Part shown: positions 7,093-15,455 of the stretch, in pieces
How the letters are laid out: the number at the start of each line of letters is the position of its first letter
How positions within the stretch are numbered: the first letter of the stretch is position 1
Source of the DNA: Chitinivibrionales bacterium
Lineage (GTDB): Bacteria; Fibrobacterota; Chitinivibrionia; Chitinivibrionales; WJKA01
DNA: 33,750 nt
NCBI GenBank assembly: GCA_014728295.1
Contig: WJLW01000016.1
Location: 1 to 33,750 of the forward strand
Direction of reading: 5' to 3'
The notes under the pieces: model-generated
Told to the model about the DNA's origin: nothing
Seen by the model: only the letters and a program-made list of their open reading frames with translations
Databases searched by the model: none
Made by a program: the position numbers and the translations under genes

Positions 7093-9153
7093 ATGCCGAT
7101 GGAATACGCAAAAAAAGTTCCGCAAAAATTCGAAAAAGTCGACTCGATTTCCAGACAGGATGCGCGGCAGGAGATTGACAAACTGCGCGAGGCAATCCAT
7201 TATCACGACTGGCGCTATTATATCGAAAACGATCCGGTCATCTCCGATGAAGCTTACGACCGCCTGCTCAACCGCCTGCAGGAGCTGGAAGCGGCGTTTC
7301 CCGAATTGCAGGACGATAATTCACCAACCAGCCGTGTAGGATCCGAACCGGTAGGAGCATTGCGCAAACGTCAACACGTTACCCTGATGCAAAGCCTGCA
7401 GGCCGCGCTCGAACGCAAGAAAATCGAAGATCTCGATACCATAGTACGCAAGAAGGCCGGGGGGGACGATTGTGTCTATATGGTCGAGCCCAAATTCGAC
7501 GGCCTTTCGGTCGAGCTGGTCTATACCGGCGGTGAGCTGGAATACGCCGCGACGCGCGGTGACGGTCGCACCGGAGAAGATATTTCCAACAACGCACGCA
7601 CCGTCAAATCTATTCCGTTGAAGCTTTCCGGCAACGGCGCCATACCGCACAAACTTGCCGTACGCGGCGAATTGTTCATGACCAAAAGCGGATTTCAGGA
7701 ACTCAATCGGCAACGAATTGCCAATAATCAGGGACCCTTCGCCAATCCGCGCAATGCCGCGGCTGGCACGGTACGCCAGCTCGATGCCGGCAGGGTAGCC
7801 GGCCTTCCGCTTGACATGTACTGCTATGAACTGCTTGATATCTCGGACAAAGAACCATCGACGCATGCCGAAACTCTCGATTATCTGCACGATCTTGGCC
7901 TCAAAACCAACACGCTGCGCAAACTCTGCACAACCATTGACGAATTCGAGGCATTTCGCAATGAAATGGAAGAAAAACGCGAACAGATCGATTACGATAT
8001 CGATGGTGTCGTTGCCAAAGTAAATGATCGTGCGTTGCGCAAGAAGCTGGGAACTCGCGACCGTTACCCCCGCTGGGCCTTTGCCTGGAAATTTCCGCCG
8101 CGACAGGAGATAACGCGGCTGTATGATATTGTCGTGCAGGTAGGCCGTACGGGAATACTTACTCCCGTCGCCTTGCTCGAACCGGTTGACATTGGCGGTG
8201 TTACGATCAGCCGGGCCACCCTGCACAATGCCGATGAAGTGCATCGCAAAGACATTCGTGTCGGCGACTACGTACGCGTCGCGCGTGCCGGTGACGTCAT
8301 TCCTGAAGTTGTCCGGCGCGTACCGGAAAAGGGTCTCAAGCGCAGCAAGCCGTTTGCCATGCCTGAAAAATGTCCATCCTGCGGCGACACCATACTTCAC
8401 GAAGGAGCCTACCATGTGTGCCCGGCAGGTTTATCCTGTCGCGCCCAGTTGGCAGGTCGCCTGCATCACTTCGCTTCACGCGCCGCTCTTAATATCGAAA
8501 GCCTGGGCGACAAAACCGTGCAGCAGCTCGTCGAGCGCACTATGGTCACCGATTTGGCCGATTTATTTGCACTCGAGGTCGACGACCTCACGCAGCTTGA
8601 CCTTTATGCCGAGAAATCGGCGAATGACCTGTACACAGAAATTCAGGAATCTAAAAATCCGCCGCTGGATCGCTTCATCTACGCGCTGGGAATCCGGCTG
8701 GTCGGTGAGCACCTGTCCCGCATTCTGGCCTCCCACTTCGGCACCTTCGATGCCGTACGTTCCGCAACGGCCAGCCAGCTTTCGTCAATCAGAGAGATCG
8801 GTGATGAATCGGCGCACAGCGTTGCGGATTTCTTCAAGGATAAACGCAACAACAGCACGATCGACCGCATGCTCGAATTCGGTGTCCGTCCGCGCGACGC
8901 GGATACGCAGCAGTCGCAGAAGCTGCAGAATGCTACCATCGCCATCACCGGTGAACTGGAAAGCTTTTCCCGCCGGGAAGCCGGAGAAGCCGTCGAATCC
9001 CGCGGCGGGAGAGCGACCTCGAGCGTCAGTAATAATACCGACTATGTTGTCGCGGGCCGCAATCCAGGATCAAAGCTGGATCAGGCACGAGATCATAACG
9101 TTAAGGTTATTGACGAAAAAGAATTTGAAAAACTGCTCGAAGGAGGCGCATGA
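7093..9153 (+). CDS. ligA: NAD-dependent DNA ligase LigA
   Basis: A 686-residue ligase with all LigA modules. Domain Ia NMN-binding reads YYIENDPVISDEAYDRL (about 42-58); the adenylation core has catalytic Lys134 in VEPKFDG, then TRGDGRTGEDI, ANPRNAAAGTVRQLD, DIDGVVAKV and RWAFAWKFPP. The OB fold, a Cys4 zinc finger (CPSCG...CPAGLSC, about 427-452), helix-hairpin-helix repeats and a C-terminal BRCT domain (about 615-685) follow. It seals nicks using NAD+. Oddity: the usually very conserved PMLSLDNAF segment reads LMQSLQAAL here, so this may be a divergent paralogue rather than the main replicative enzyme. No ribosome binding site is seen; the ATG follows the polX stop directly, so coupling is likely. 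Its stop overlaps the next start (ATGA). Confidence 0.96.
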   Translation: MPMEYAKKVPQKFEKVDSISRQDARQEIDKLREAIHYHDWRYYIENDPVISDEAYDRLLNRLQELEAAFPELQDDNSPTSRVGSEPVGALRKRQHVTLMQSLQAALERKKIEDLDTIVRKKAGGDDCVYMVEPKFDGLSVELVYTGGELEYAATRGDGRTGEDISNNARTVKSIPLKLSGNGAIPHKLAVRGELFMTKSGFQELNRQRIANNQGPFANPRNAAAGTVRQLDAGRVAGLPLDMYCYELLDISDKEPSTHAETLDYLHDLGLKTNTLRKLCTTIDEFEAFRNEMEEKREQIDYDIDGVVAKVNDRALRKKLGTRDRYPRWAFAWKFPPRQEITRLYDIVVQVGRTGILTPVALLEPVDIGGVTISRATLHNADEVHRKDIRVGDYVRVARAGDVIPEVVRRVPEKGLKRSKPFAMPEKCPSCGDTILHEGAYHVCPAGLSCRAQLAGRLHHFASRAALNIESLGDKTVQQLVERTMVTDLADLFALEVDDLTQLDLYAEKSANDLYTEIQESKNPPLDRFIYALGIRLVGEHLSRILASHFGTFDAVRSATASQLSSIREIGDESAHSVADFFKDKRNNSTIDRMLEFGVRPRDADTQQSQKLQNATIAITGELESFSRREAGEAVESRGGRATSSVSNNTDYVVAGRNPGSKLDQARDHNVKVIDEKEFEKLLEGGA

Positions 9154-9968
9154 ATTATTTCCGGCCACACATTCTTTCCGGCCCTGAATTGACCAAATCT
9201 ACATCGCCATTTCCCGCGGTGCACATTCTTGTCTGCAGCCTGCTTCTCATCGTCAACTTGCCGATGTCTGCAGACACCCTGACAGCCACGAACATAATTT
9301 CACGCGCCGACCAAAAGATGCGGGGCACTACCAGCACATCGTCCATGAGCATGACCGTCAAGCGACCCGACTGGCAACGAAGCATCAGCATGCAGACCTG
9401 GTCCAAGGGCGACTCCTTTTCGCTGGTCCTGATAACGGCGCCGCCGCGTGAAGAGGGGCAGGTTTTTCTCAAGCGCCACACCAACATGTGGAACTGGATT
9501 CCGCGCATATCCCGCATGGTCAAAATCCCGCCTTCGATGATGTCGCAATCCTGGATGGGCTCCGATTTCAGCAATAACGATCTTTTGCGGGAATCATCGA
9601 TTGTCACCGATTACGAGCATGCAAAAGCGGGTGTCGAACCGGTCGACAGTTTTGTCTGCTGGAAACTGAAGCTCACGCCCAAACCCCAGGCCCCGGTTGT
9701 ATGGACTTCGGTACACGCCTGGATCGATACCAGCCTGTTCGTCGAAGTAAAGGCCGACTATTTCAGTGGCGACCGGCAACTGGCCGAAACCATGCATTTC
9801 AGCCGCGTTCGCAGCATGGACGGGCGCATGATTCCCACCCGATTTACGCTCATCCCGCATGACAAGCAACATCACCGCACGGTTATGGATATCGAAAGCA
9901 TAGATTTCAATGTCAAGCTGGACGACAAGTTCTTTTCCAAACAAAACGCGCGACGGGTGCATCGCTGA
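9150..9968 (+). CDS. LolA-like outer-membrane lipoprotein-sorting protein (cassette A)
   Basis: A 272-residue precursor: a 23-residue N-terminal extension, a hydrophobic signal at about 24-42 (VHILVCSLLLIVNLPMSA) and a mature LolA/LppX-like fold. Recognisable pieces are ISRADQKMRGTTSTSSMSMTV, WSKGDSFSLVLITAPPREEGQVFLKR, MWNWIPRISRMVKIPPSMM, SWMGSDFSNNDLL and a final IESIDFNVKLDDKFFS. These match the large family annotated as outer-membrane lipoprotein-sorting proteins (PF17131-type). Such proteins sit in the periplasm and carry a lipid or lipidated protein in a hydrophobic cavity. The ATG overlaps the ligA stop by four bases and its own TGA overlaps the next ATG by one base, so it is the first gene of a transport cassette read through from polX-ligA. 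The cargo is unknown. Confidence 0.85.
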   Translation: MNYFRPHILSGPELTKSTSPFPAVHILVCSLLLIVNLPMSADTLTATNIISRADQKMRGTTSTSSMSMTVKRPDWQRSISMQTWSKGDSFSLVLITAPPREEGQVFLKRHTNMWNWIPRISRMVKIPPSMMSQSWMGSDFSNNDLLRESSIVTDYEHAKAGVEPVDSFVCWKLKLTPKPQAPVVWTSVHAWIDTSLFVEVKADYFSGDRQLAETMHFSRVRSMDGRMIPTRFTLIPHDKQHHRTVMDIESIDFNVKLDDKFFSKQNARRVHR

Positions 9969-11191
9969 TGGGTATGATTGTGACGCTCGCCTGGCGCAAT
10001 TTGTGGCGTAACAAACGGCGTACGGCGATTACCGCTGCATCCGTGTTTACGGCGTTGTTTCTCGCGCTCCTGACGCGCTCGATGCAAATCGGCTCATATG
10101 ATAAAATGGTGAGTGATGTCGTTGAGACCTATGCCGGGTATGTGCAGATACACGCCGACGGATATCACCGGCAACGCACCATCAACAATACCATGTCGCC
10201 GCCTCAGGACGTGATCGATTCTTTGCGCAGCCGTGCGCAGATAACCACGGTGATTCCCCGCCTCGAATCGTTTGCGCTGGCTTCCGGACGCAATGCAACC
10301 AGAGGCGCCCGGGTGGTCGGCATTGCACCGGCGCTCGAAGACTCATTCACGCATTTGTCAGATCGTATCGTGGATGGCGAATACTTTTCGCCGAAGCGGC
10401 GGGGCGTACTCGCGGCACAAGGCCTGGCCGGGTATCTGCAGGTCGGCGTTGGCGATACGCTGGTTTTGCTCGGTCAGGGCTATCGCGGTGTGGGCGCGGC
10501 CGGCAAGTATCTGATCAACGGCATCCTTTCGTTTCCCTCCCCGGAATTGAACAATCAAATGGTCTACCTGCATCTGGATTCGGCACAATCGTTATATGCA
10601 GCGCAGGGCAGATTGACCTCACTCGTGCTTGACCTTGCCGATCCCGATTATGTCGACCGGGTGGCACAAGACCTGCGCACATACGTCAATACCGATATCT
10701 ATGAGGTTCTTTCCTGGAAGCAGACGCTGACCGAACTCAATCAGCAGATTCAGGCTGACAATGCAGGAGGGATAATTATGGTATGGATTCTGTACGTGAT
10801 TGTCGCGTTCGGCATTTTCGGCACAATTACGATGATGTTTCTGGAACGGACGCGTGAGATTGCGGTAATGCTGGCGGTCGGCACATCACGCGTGAGGCTT
10901 GCGGCATTGCTGGCGACGGAGTCGGTATTTCTGGCATTGACCGGAATTGTTGCGGGGATTGGGGCGGCGATTCCGGTGTTGTCGTATTTCCATGCCAATC
11001 CGATTTTGTTGCGCGGCGAGGTTGCGGCCGGCATGCGTGAATTCGGCGTCGAACCGGTGATTCCGTTTTCGATGGATTTGTTTTTATTTGTCAATAATGC
11101 TGCGGTCGTTTTTTGCATAACGATGGTGTGTATTCTGTACCCCTTAATCAAGACCGCACGGTTTGATATGGTTGATGCCTTGCGTGCATGA
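9968..11191 (+). CDS. ABC transporter permease, FtsX/MacB/LolC type (cassette A, first)
   Basis: A 407-residue inner-membrane protein of the MacB/FtsX permease family. It has one N-terminal membrane helix (about 17-36) after the typical LAWRNLWRNKRRT start, a periplasmic domain of about 230 residues and three C-terminal helices (about 267-292, 315-345, 370-395). The cytoplasmic loop has the family pattern FLERTREIAVMLAVGTSRVRL. Members of this family, such as LolC/E and MacB, do not move substrates across the inner membrane but extract or push them from the periplasmic side using ATPase strokes. The start overlaps the LolA-like stop (TGATG). The second permease of the cassette has the same length, so the pair probably forms a heterodimer as LolC/LolE do. 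Confidence 0.92.
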   Translation: MGMIVTLAWRNLWRNKRRTAITAASVFTALFLALLTRSMQIGSYDKMVSDVVETYAGYVQIHADGYHRQRTINNTMSPPQDVIDSLRSRAQITTVIPRLESFALASGRNATRGARVVGIAPALEDSFTHLSDRIVDGEYFSPKRRGVLAAQGLAGYLQVGVGDTLVLLGQGYRGVGAAGKYLINGILSFPSPELNNQMVYLHLDSAQSLYAAQGRLTSLVLDLADPDYVDRVAQDLRTYVNTDIYEVLSWKQTLTELNQQIQADNAGGIIMVWILYVIVAFGIFGTITMMFLERTREIAVMLAVGTSRVRLAALLATESVFLALTGIVAGIGAAIPVLSYFHANPILLRGEVAAGMREFGVEPVIPFSMDLFLFVNNAAVVFCITMVCILYPLIKTARFDMVDALRA

Positions 11192-11277
11192 GGATGTGTA
11201 TGCATATCCCCGGTGAACTCGAACTTCATCAGTGACGTTTAAGGCCACCCCGAACCCGATTTGCAAAGGCGCGAACC

Positions 11278-12501
11278 ATGCTTCTGTTCAACGTCTCATG
11301 GCGCAACATCTGGCGCAATAAATTGCGCAGCTTCATCGTTGTCACGGCGGTAACCCTCGGTCTGTTCGGGGGAATCTTCTCGATCGGCTTCAGCAACGGC
11401 ATGGCCCGGCAACGCATACAGTCGGCCGTCAATAATGAACTCGGTCACCTTCAGATTCACGGTCCCGGTTTTCCCGCCAATCAGGATCTCTTTCAAACCC
11501 TCGACATAACCCGCTTTGCTCCCACGCTCGATTCGATCAATGCAATCGCCGCCTGGTCGCCGCGAATCAGCATTACCGCCATGGCGCGCAGCGCAAACAA
11601 TGCGGCCGGAGTTATGCTGCTCGGTGTGCATCCGCAGCGTGAAAGGGAAGTCACCGATTTGCACCACCACGCCGCGCAAGGTGTCTACCTCGATGAAGCA
11701 CCGGAATACGCCGCCTTTATCGGTAAAGAACTGGCGGACAAGCTCGATCTGCGCATGCACGATAAAATCGTCGTTACCATGCAAATGATGGACAGCACCC
11801 TCACCGGCGGTGCATTTACCATTGCCGGGCTTTATACTACGAACAACAGCGCATTTGATAAGCGAGCGGTCTTCGTGCGCTATGGTGAGCTGGCGCAATT
11901 GATTGCCCTCGATACGAACCATGCGCACGAGATAGCGGCGAAGCTGGATCGGGGTGTCGAACGCGGGATGACGATAGCGGCCAGCCTGCAACAGCGTTTT
12001 CCGCAGGCCCTGGTGCGCTCGTGGCAACAACTCGGTCCCACCCTGGCGATGCTTGACGGATTCATGCAGACCATGATGGCGCTCTTTCTGGCGATCATCC
12101 TGCTGGCGTTGGGATTCGGCATTGTCAATACCATGCTCATGGCGGTTATGGAGCGCCGAAGAGAGTTCGGCATGCTTGCCGCCATCGGCATGAGCAATCG
12201 GCGCATTTTCGGCATGGTACTGCTGGAAACGATCTTTCTTTCCCTTACCGGCGGGGTGCTCGGGATGGTGCTGTCGGCCGCGGCAATTGCCTGGTTCAGC
12301 CGAACGGGGATCGACCTGTCGATTGTAGCGCAGGGACTGACCGAACTGGGCTACAGCCCGGTCGTGAAAACATATATCTCATCGCGATTCTATCTGCAAT
12401 TGTCCGGCGGCATTGTGCTGACCGCGATACTTGCATCACTGTATCCGGCTCGTAAAGCCATGCAAATGGAACCGGCCGATGCATTGCGCACGGCAGCTTA
12501 A
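11278..12501 (+). CDS. ABC transporter permease, FtsX/MacB/LolE type (cassette A, second)
   Basis: Also 407 residues with the same layout: VSWRNIWRNKLRSF start, N-terminal helix (about 13-33), periplasmic domain, and three C-terminal helices from about 265. The coupling-loop signature is VMERRREFGMLAAIGMSNRRIFG. It is paralogous to the preceding permease but clearly diverged, for example in its RQRIQSAVNNELGHLQIHGPGF stretch after the first helix, which parallels YAGYVQIHADGYHRQ in the first. An 86-base gap separates the two permease genes, the only sizeable gap in the cassette. It ends 14 bases before the ATPase gene. An inner-membrane partner of the first permease and of the ATPase is the natural reading. 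Confidence 0.92.
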   Translation: MLLFNVSWRNIWRNKLRSFIVVTAVTLGLFGGIFSIGFSNGMARQRIQSAVNNELGHLQIHGPGFPANQDLFQTLDITRFAPTLDSINAIAAWSPRISITAMARSANNAAGVMLLGVHPQREREVTDLHHHAAQGVYLDEAPEYAAFIGKELADKLDLRMHDKIVVTMQMMDSTLTGGAFTIAGLYTTNNSAFDKRAVFVRYGELAQLIALDTNHAHEIAAKLDRGVERGMTIAASLQQRFPQALVRSWQQLGPTLAMLDGFMQTMMALFLAIILLALGFGIVNTMLMAVMERRREFGMLAAIGMSNRRIFGMVLLETIFLSLTGGVLGMVLSAAAIAWFSRTGIDLSIVAQGLTELGYSPVVKTYISSRFYLQLSGGIVLTAILASLYPARKAMQMEPADALRTAA

Positions 12502-12515
12502 TCCAGGAGGACTGC

Positions 12516-13196
12516 ATGAGTGTAATACGCGTCAAGAAGCTTATCAAAGTCTACGGCAAAGACGATGTTGTCGAACAGGCGCTCAACGGCGTCGACCTCA
12601 CCATAGAAAAAGGCGAATTCTCGGCCATTGTCGGCCCTTCGGGTTCGGGCAAAACGACCTTGCTCAATATCATCGGCGGACTCGACAAAGCAGACTCGGG
12701 CAGCGTACGGGTTGACAATGTGGATATCGGCAGAATGAGCGGCGGCGAACGGACACAATTCAGATTGCACAAAATCGGCTTCATTTTTCAGGCCTATAAT
12801 CTGCTGCCGGTTCTTACCGCGCGCGAAAATACCGGATTTATCATGCAGTTGCAGGGCGTGGATGCAGAGCAGCGGCGCAAGCGCGTCGACAAATTGCTGC
12901 ACTCGGTCGGGCTGGGTGACAAGATGGACAGTCCACCGGGCAAAATGTCGGGTGGTCAGCAGCAGCGCGTTGCCGTGGCACGGGCTCTGGCCGCAAAACC
13001 GGCGCTGGTGCTGGCCGATGAGCCTACCGCCAACCTCGATTCCGGATCAAGCGAGAATCTGCTCATGATCATGTCCCGGCTCAATGAAGAAGAAGGTACG
13101 ACTTTTGTGTTTTCTACCCACGATATGCGTGTCATTCGTAAAGCAAGACGAGTAGTGACGCTCGAAGATGGGAAGGTTATCAAGGATGAAAGCTGA
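12516..13196 (+). CDS. ABC transporter ATPase, LolD/MacB type (cassette A)
   Basis: A 226-residue nucleotide-binding protein with Walker A GPSGSGKT at 40-47, Q-loop in FIFQAYNLLPVLTARENT, signature MSGGQQQRVAVARAL, Walker B LVLADEPTANLDS and switch His in FSTHD. Size and the LLPVLTA...N segment are those of the LolD/MacB/FtsE group that works with FtsX-type permeases. GGAGG lies six bases before the ATG. The last 11 bases overlap the start of the outer-membrane barrel gene in another frame. It energises the two permeases upstream; the partner choice is inferred from gene order. Confidence 0.96.
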   Translation: MSVIRVKKLIKVYGKDDVVEQALNGVDLTIEKGEFSAIVGPSGSGKTTLLNIIGGLDKADSGSVRVDNVDIGRMSGGERTQFRLHKIGFIFQAYNLLPVLTARENTGFIMQLQGVDAEQRRKRVDKLLHSVGLGDKMDSPPGKMSGGQQQRVAVARALAAKPALVLADEPTANLDSGSSENLLMIMSRLNEEEGTTFVFSTHDMRVIRKARRVVTLEDGKVIKDES

Positions 13197-14355
13197 TTTG
13201 CCGGTAATGGCGCTGCTTCTTTGCCTGCCCGCATTCTGCGCCCCGGAAAGCAGGCAGCGCCTGGGGGATGATCTTTCAATCGGCGGCCGAATTGTCTATC
13301 TTCCGTCAATTTACCTGAACGATACCTCGAGCAACTGGATCACCGGTGCGGGACTGCATAATCGCCTTGAGGGCGCCTGGTATGCCACAGACCGGCTCAC
13401 CTTGCATGCTGGTTGGCGCAATCGACTGGTGTACGGAGAGCAGGTGGAAGAGGTCCCCGGATATCAGGAACGGCTCACCGGGCGGCGGGGCATGATCGAT
13501 CTGACGGCAAAGCTTGCCGAAGGAGCTTCATACACAGCTTACACCCAACTTGACCGGATTTACGCCGACGTATTTGTACGCGATTGGCAGGTGCGAATCG
13601 GGCGGCAGCGCGTTAACTGGGGCATCAATCTGGTCTGGGCTCCACACGATATTTTCTATGCCGCGCAGTATGTTGACTTTGACTACCCGGAAGGCGCCGG
13701 CATCGACGCCGTAAGCCTGCGTTACTATCCTGCCGCCACCTCCTCGGTAGAGGCCGTGGTCGAAGGAGCCCGGGATGCGGACAGCATTTCAGCCGCCATA
13801 CTGGGCAAAGTGAATGTGAGTAAGTACGATATCCAGGTATTGGCCGGATTTGTGGACGGCGATCTTGCCGCAGGCGCCGGGATCAGTGGGGCGATTGGCG
13901 GTGCGGCAGTACGCGGTGCGGCAACGATTCTGCACCCGCGGCGCTCACTCGAAGATACGCAGACAACGGTAATTGCCGCACTCTCATCCGACTACACCTG
14001 GCCCAACGGATTCTACCTGCACGGCAGCGCACTTGTCAATAGCGACGGAGAATGGGGCAAGCCCGGCAGGCAATTCCCGTTGCGAGCAGGCGATGTATCG
14101 GTGCGCAATCTCACTCCATCCCTGCTGACGCTTTTTGCGCAGGTTTCGCATCCGCTTACGCCCCTGCTTGGTGTTGATATCGCCGCAATGACCAATCCTG
14201 CCGACGGATCGGTATTAGTGTATCCGTCAATCAACTACTCTCTGCACCAGCATCTTGATGTTGCCCTGATCGGGTTGTTGTTTTTTGGCGAACGCGGCGC
14301 GTTGTTCGGCGTTGCGCATAAGCAGATTTATGCGCGTGCCGCATATCATTTTTAA
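13186..14355 (+). CDS. Outer-membrane beta-barrel protein (cassette A)
   Basis: A 389-residue precursor with a short signal peptide (about 1-19, ending AFCA). The rest is rich in alternating hydrophobic/polar strands and ends in the aromatic AYHF typical of BAM-recognised barrels. The segment VRIGRQRVNWGINLVWAPHDIF (around 140-160) matches the GRQ...WG......P.D pattern of DUF1302-like barrels and of the cassette B barrel. A porin-like or substrate-receiving role in the outer membrane is inferred. The ATG at 13186 was chosen because GGAAGG lies nine bases upstream and the signal starts there; a longer in-frame start at 13168 would lie farther inside the ATPase gene and has no such support. It overlaps the ATPase gene by 11 bases, so it belongs to the same operon. 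Confidence 0.8.
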   Translation: MKADLPVMALLLCLPAFCAPESRQRLGDDLSIGGRIVYLPSIYLNDTSSNWITGAGLHNRLEGAWYATDRLTLHAGWRNRLVYGEQVEEVPGYQERLTGRRGMIDLTAKLAEGASYTAYTQLDRIYADVFVRDWQVRIGRQRVNWGINLVWAPHDIFYAAQYVDFDYPEGAGIDAVSLRYYPAATSSVEAVVEGARDADSISAAILGKVNVSKYDIQVLAGFVDGDLAAGAGISGAIGGAAVRGAATILHPRRSLEDTQTTVIAALSSDYTWPNGFYLHGSALVNSDGEWGKPGRQFPLRAGDVSVRNLTPSLLTLFAQVSHPLTPLLGVDIAAMTNPADGSVLVYPSINYSLHQHLDVALIGLLFFGERGALFGVAHKQIYARAAYHF

Positions 14356-14391
14356 TGGGGAGCAGTATCACACAATCGAAAGGTGCCTTTC

Positions 14392-14688
14392 ATGGTCGTC
14401 GCACTCGTATTACTTACCGTCGAACGCAAACTGGTCAACGCCGTCGCCGAACAGATTTCGGAAGTCGAAGGCGTTTCGGAAGTCTATTCTATCAGCGGTC
14501 GCTACGATCTGGCCGCGATTATCCGTACCACTGATAATAATCAGATGGCCGATATCGTCACGCGGCACATGCTGAAAATCGACGGCATACGCAACAGCGA
14601 AACCATGCTGGCCTTCCGGTGTTTTTCGCGCCACGACCTGGAACGCATGTTCGCCATCGGTCTCAATGACGCAACAGAACACGCGTGA
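14392..14688 (+). CDS. Stand-alone Lrp/AsnC ligand-binding (RAM) domain protein
   Basis: A 98-residue protein consisting only of the alpha/beta ligand-binding domain of Lrp/AsnC regulators: VALVLLTVERKLVNAVAEQISEVEGVSEVYSISGRYDLAAII, then a second half ending ETMLAFRCFSRHDLE. There is no DNA-binding helix-turn-helix. Such stand-alone RAM proteins form oligomers that bind small molecules such as amino acids. The ATG at 14392 has AAAGG eight bases upstream; a GTG three codons earlier is less likely. It follows the barrel gene by 36 bases, so it may be co-transcribed with cassette A. Its regulatory partner is not evident. Confidence 0.85.
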   Translation: MVVALVLLTVERKLVNAVAEQISEVEGVSEVYSISGRYDLAAIIRTTDNNQMADIVTRHMLKIDGIRNSETMLAFRCFSRHDLERMFAIGLNDATEHA

Positions 14689-14765
14689 TACCATGCGCGA
14701 GATCCGTTTCAGAATGGAGTGTTTCCGCAAACATAACCCTTATTTGAGAGAAATGGAGGATTTGC

Positions 14766-15257
14766 ATGGATACATGGCAAAGCCGGTTTGATCGCATCGA
14801 TATTCGCTTTACTTCCTGGATGGCCCGGTATGGTGTGTTGATGCTGCGCCTGAGCCTGGGCACCGTATTCTTCTGGTTCGGCGTGCTCAAGTTTGTGCCC
14901 GATCTCAGTGCCGCGCAGGACCTGGCTCTGAGAACGATCGACCAATTAACCTTCGGCCTCGTTCCTCATAACATTTCGATCGTAACGCTTGCTGCATGGG
15001 AATGCCTGATCGGACTCGGCCTGATTCTGGGACTATACATGCGAGTCACTCTGCTGCTGTTGTGGATGCAAATGCTGGGAACGATTTCGCCGCTTTTTTT
15101 ATTTCCTGCAGCGCTCTTTATTCATACCCCCGGGGTGCCGACGCTGGAGGGGCAATATATCATAAAAAATATCATTATCGTTGCGGCGAGCATCGTTATC
15201 GGAGCAACGGTGCGGGGTGGTAAGATTGTAGCCTCAACGAAGGAGACGCCGCAATAG
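14766..15257 (+). CDS. DoxX-like four-helix membrane protein
   Basis: A 163-residue inner-membrane protein with four hydrophobic segments (about 22-42, 70-92, 95-118 and 132-150). The first, RYGVLMLRLSLGTVFFWFGVLKF, is the typical opening of DoxX-type proteins, and WECLIGLGLILGLYMR and GQYIIKNIIIVAA fit the same fold. The biochemical role of these proteins is poorly defined; several are linked to redox stress. A clear ribosome binding site (GGAGG, six bases before ATG) is present. It is the last plus-strand gene before the convergent cassette B. A relation to the transport cassettes is not established. Confidence 0.82.
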   Translation: MDTWQSRFDRIDIRFTSWMARYGVLMLRLSLGTVFFWFGVLKFVPDLSAAQDLALRTIDQLTFGLVPHNISIVTLAAWECLIGLGLILGLYMRVTLLLLWMQMLGTISPLFLFPAALFIHTPGVPTLEGQYIIKNIIIVAASIVIGATVRGGKIVASTKETPQ

Positions 15258-15455
15258 TGGTGTGTCGTGGAGGCGTGGTCTGGTTGTCATCAATACGTGA
15301 TTGCATAATTTTCAACGGCGCTAGTGCCCAACAGCATCTCCGTGTTCTGCGGAATCCCCGCACTTATAATGCGCAAACCTAATTGCATCCGAACTGCTTT
15401 GTTCACGCCGTCCTACAAACAAAACCGCACACAAACTGCCCGATAATCCCACCCC

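Noticed and set aside
7321..8415. A 364-codon minus-strand frame inside ligA
   Set aside because: It is a shadow of the ligA reading frame, which carries every ligase motif; G+C-rich coding DNA commonly leaves long antisense frames.
8186..9187. A 333-codon plus-strand frame in the third part of ligA
   Set aside because: It overlaps the zinc finger, helix-hairpin-helix and BRCT coding region in another frame and has unnatural Ser/Arg-rich composition.
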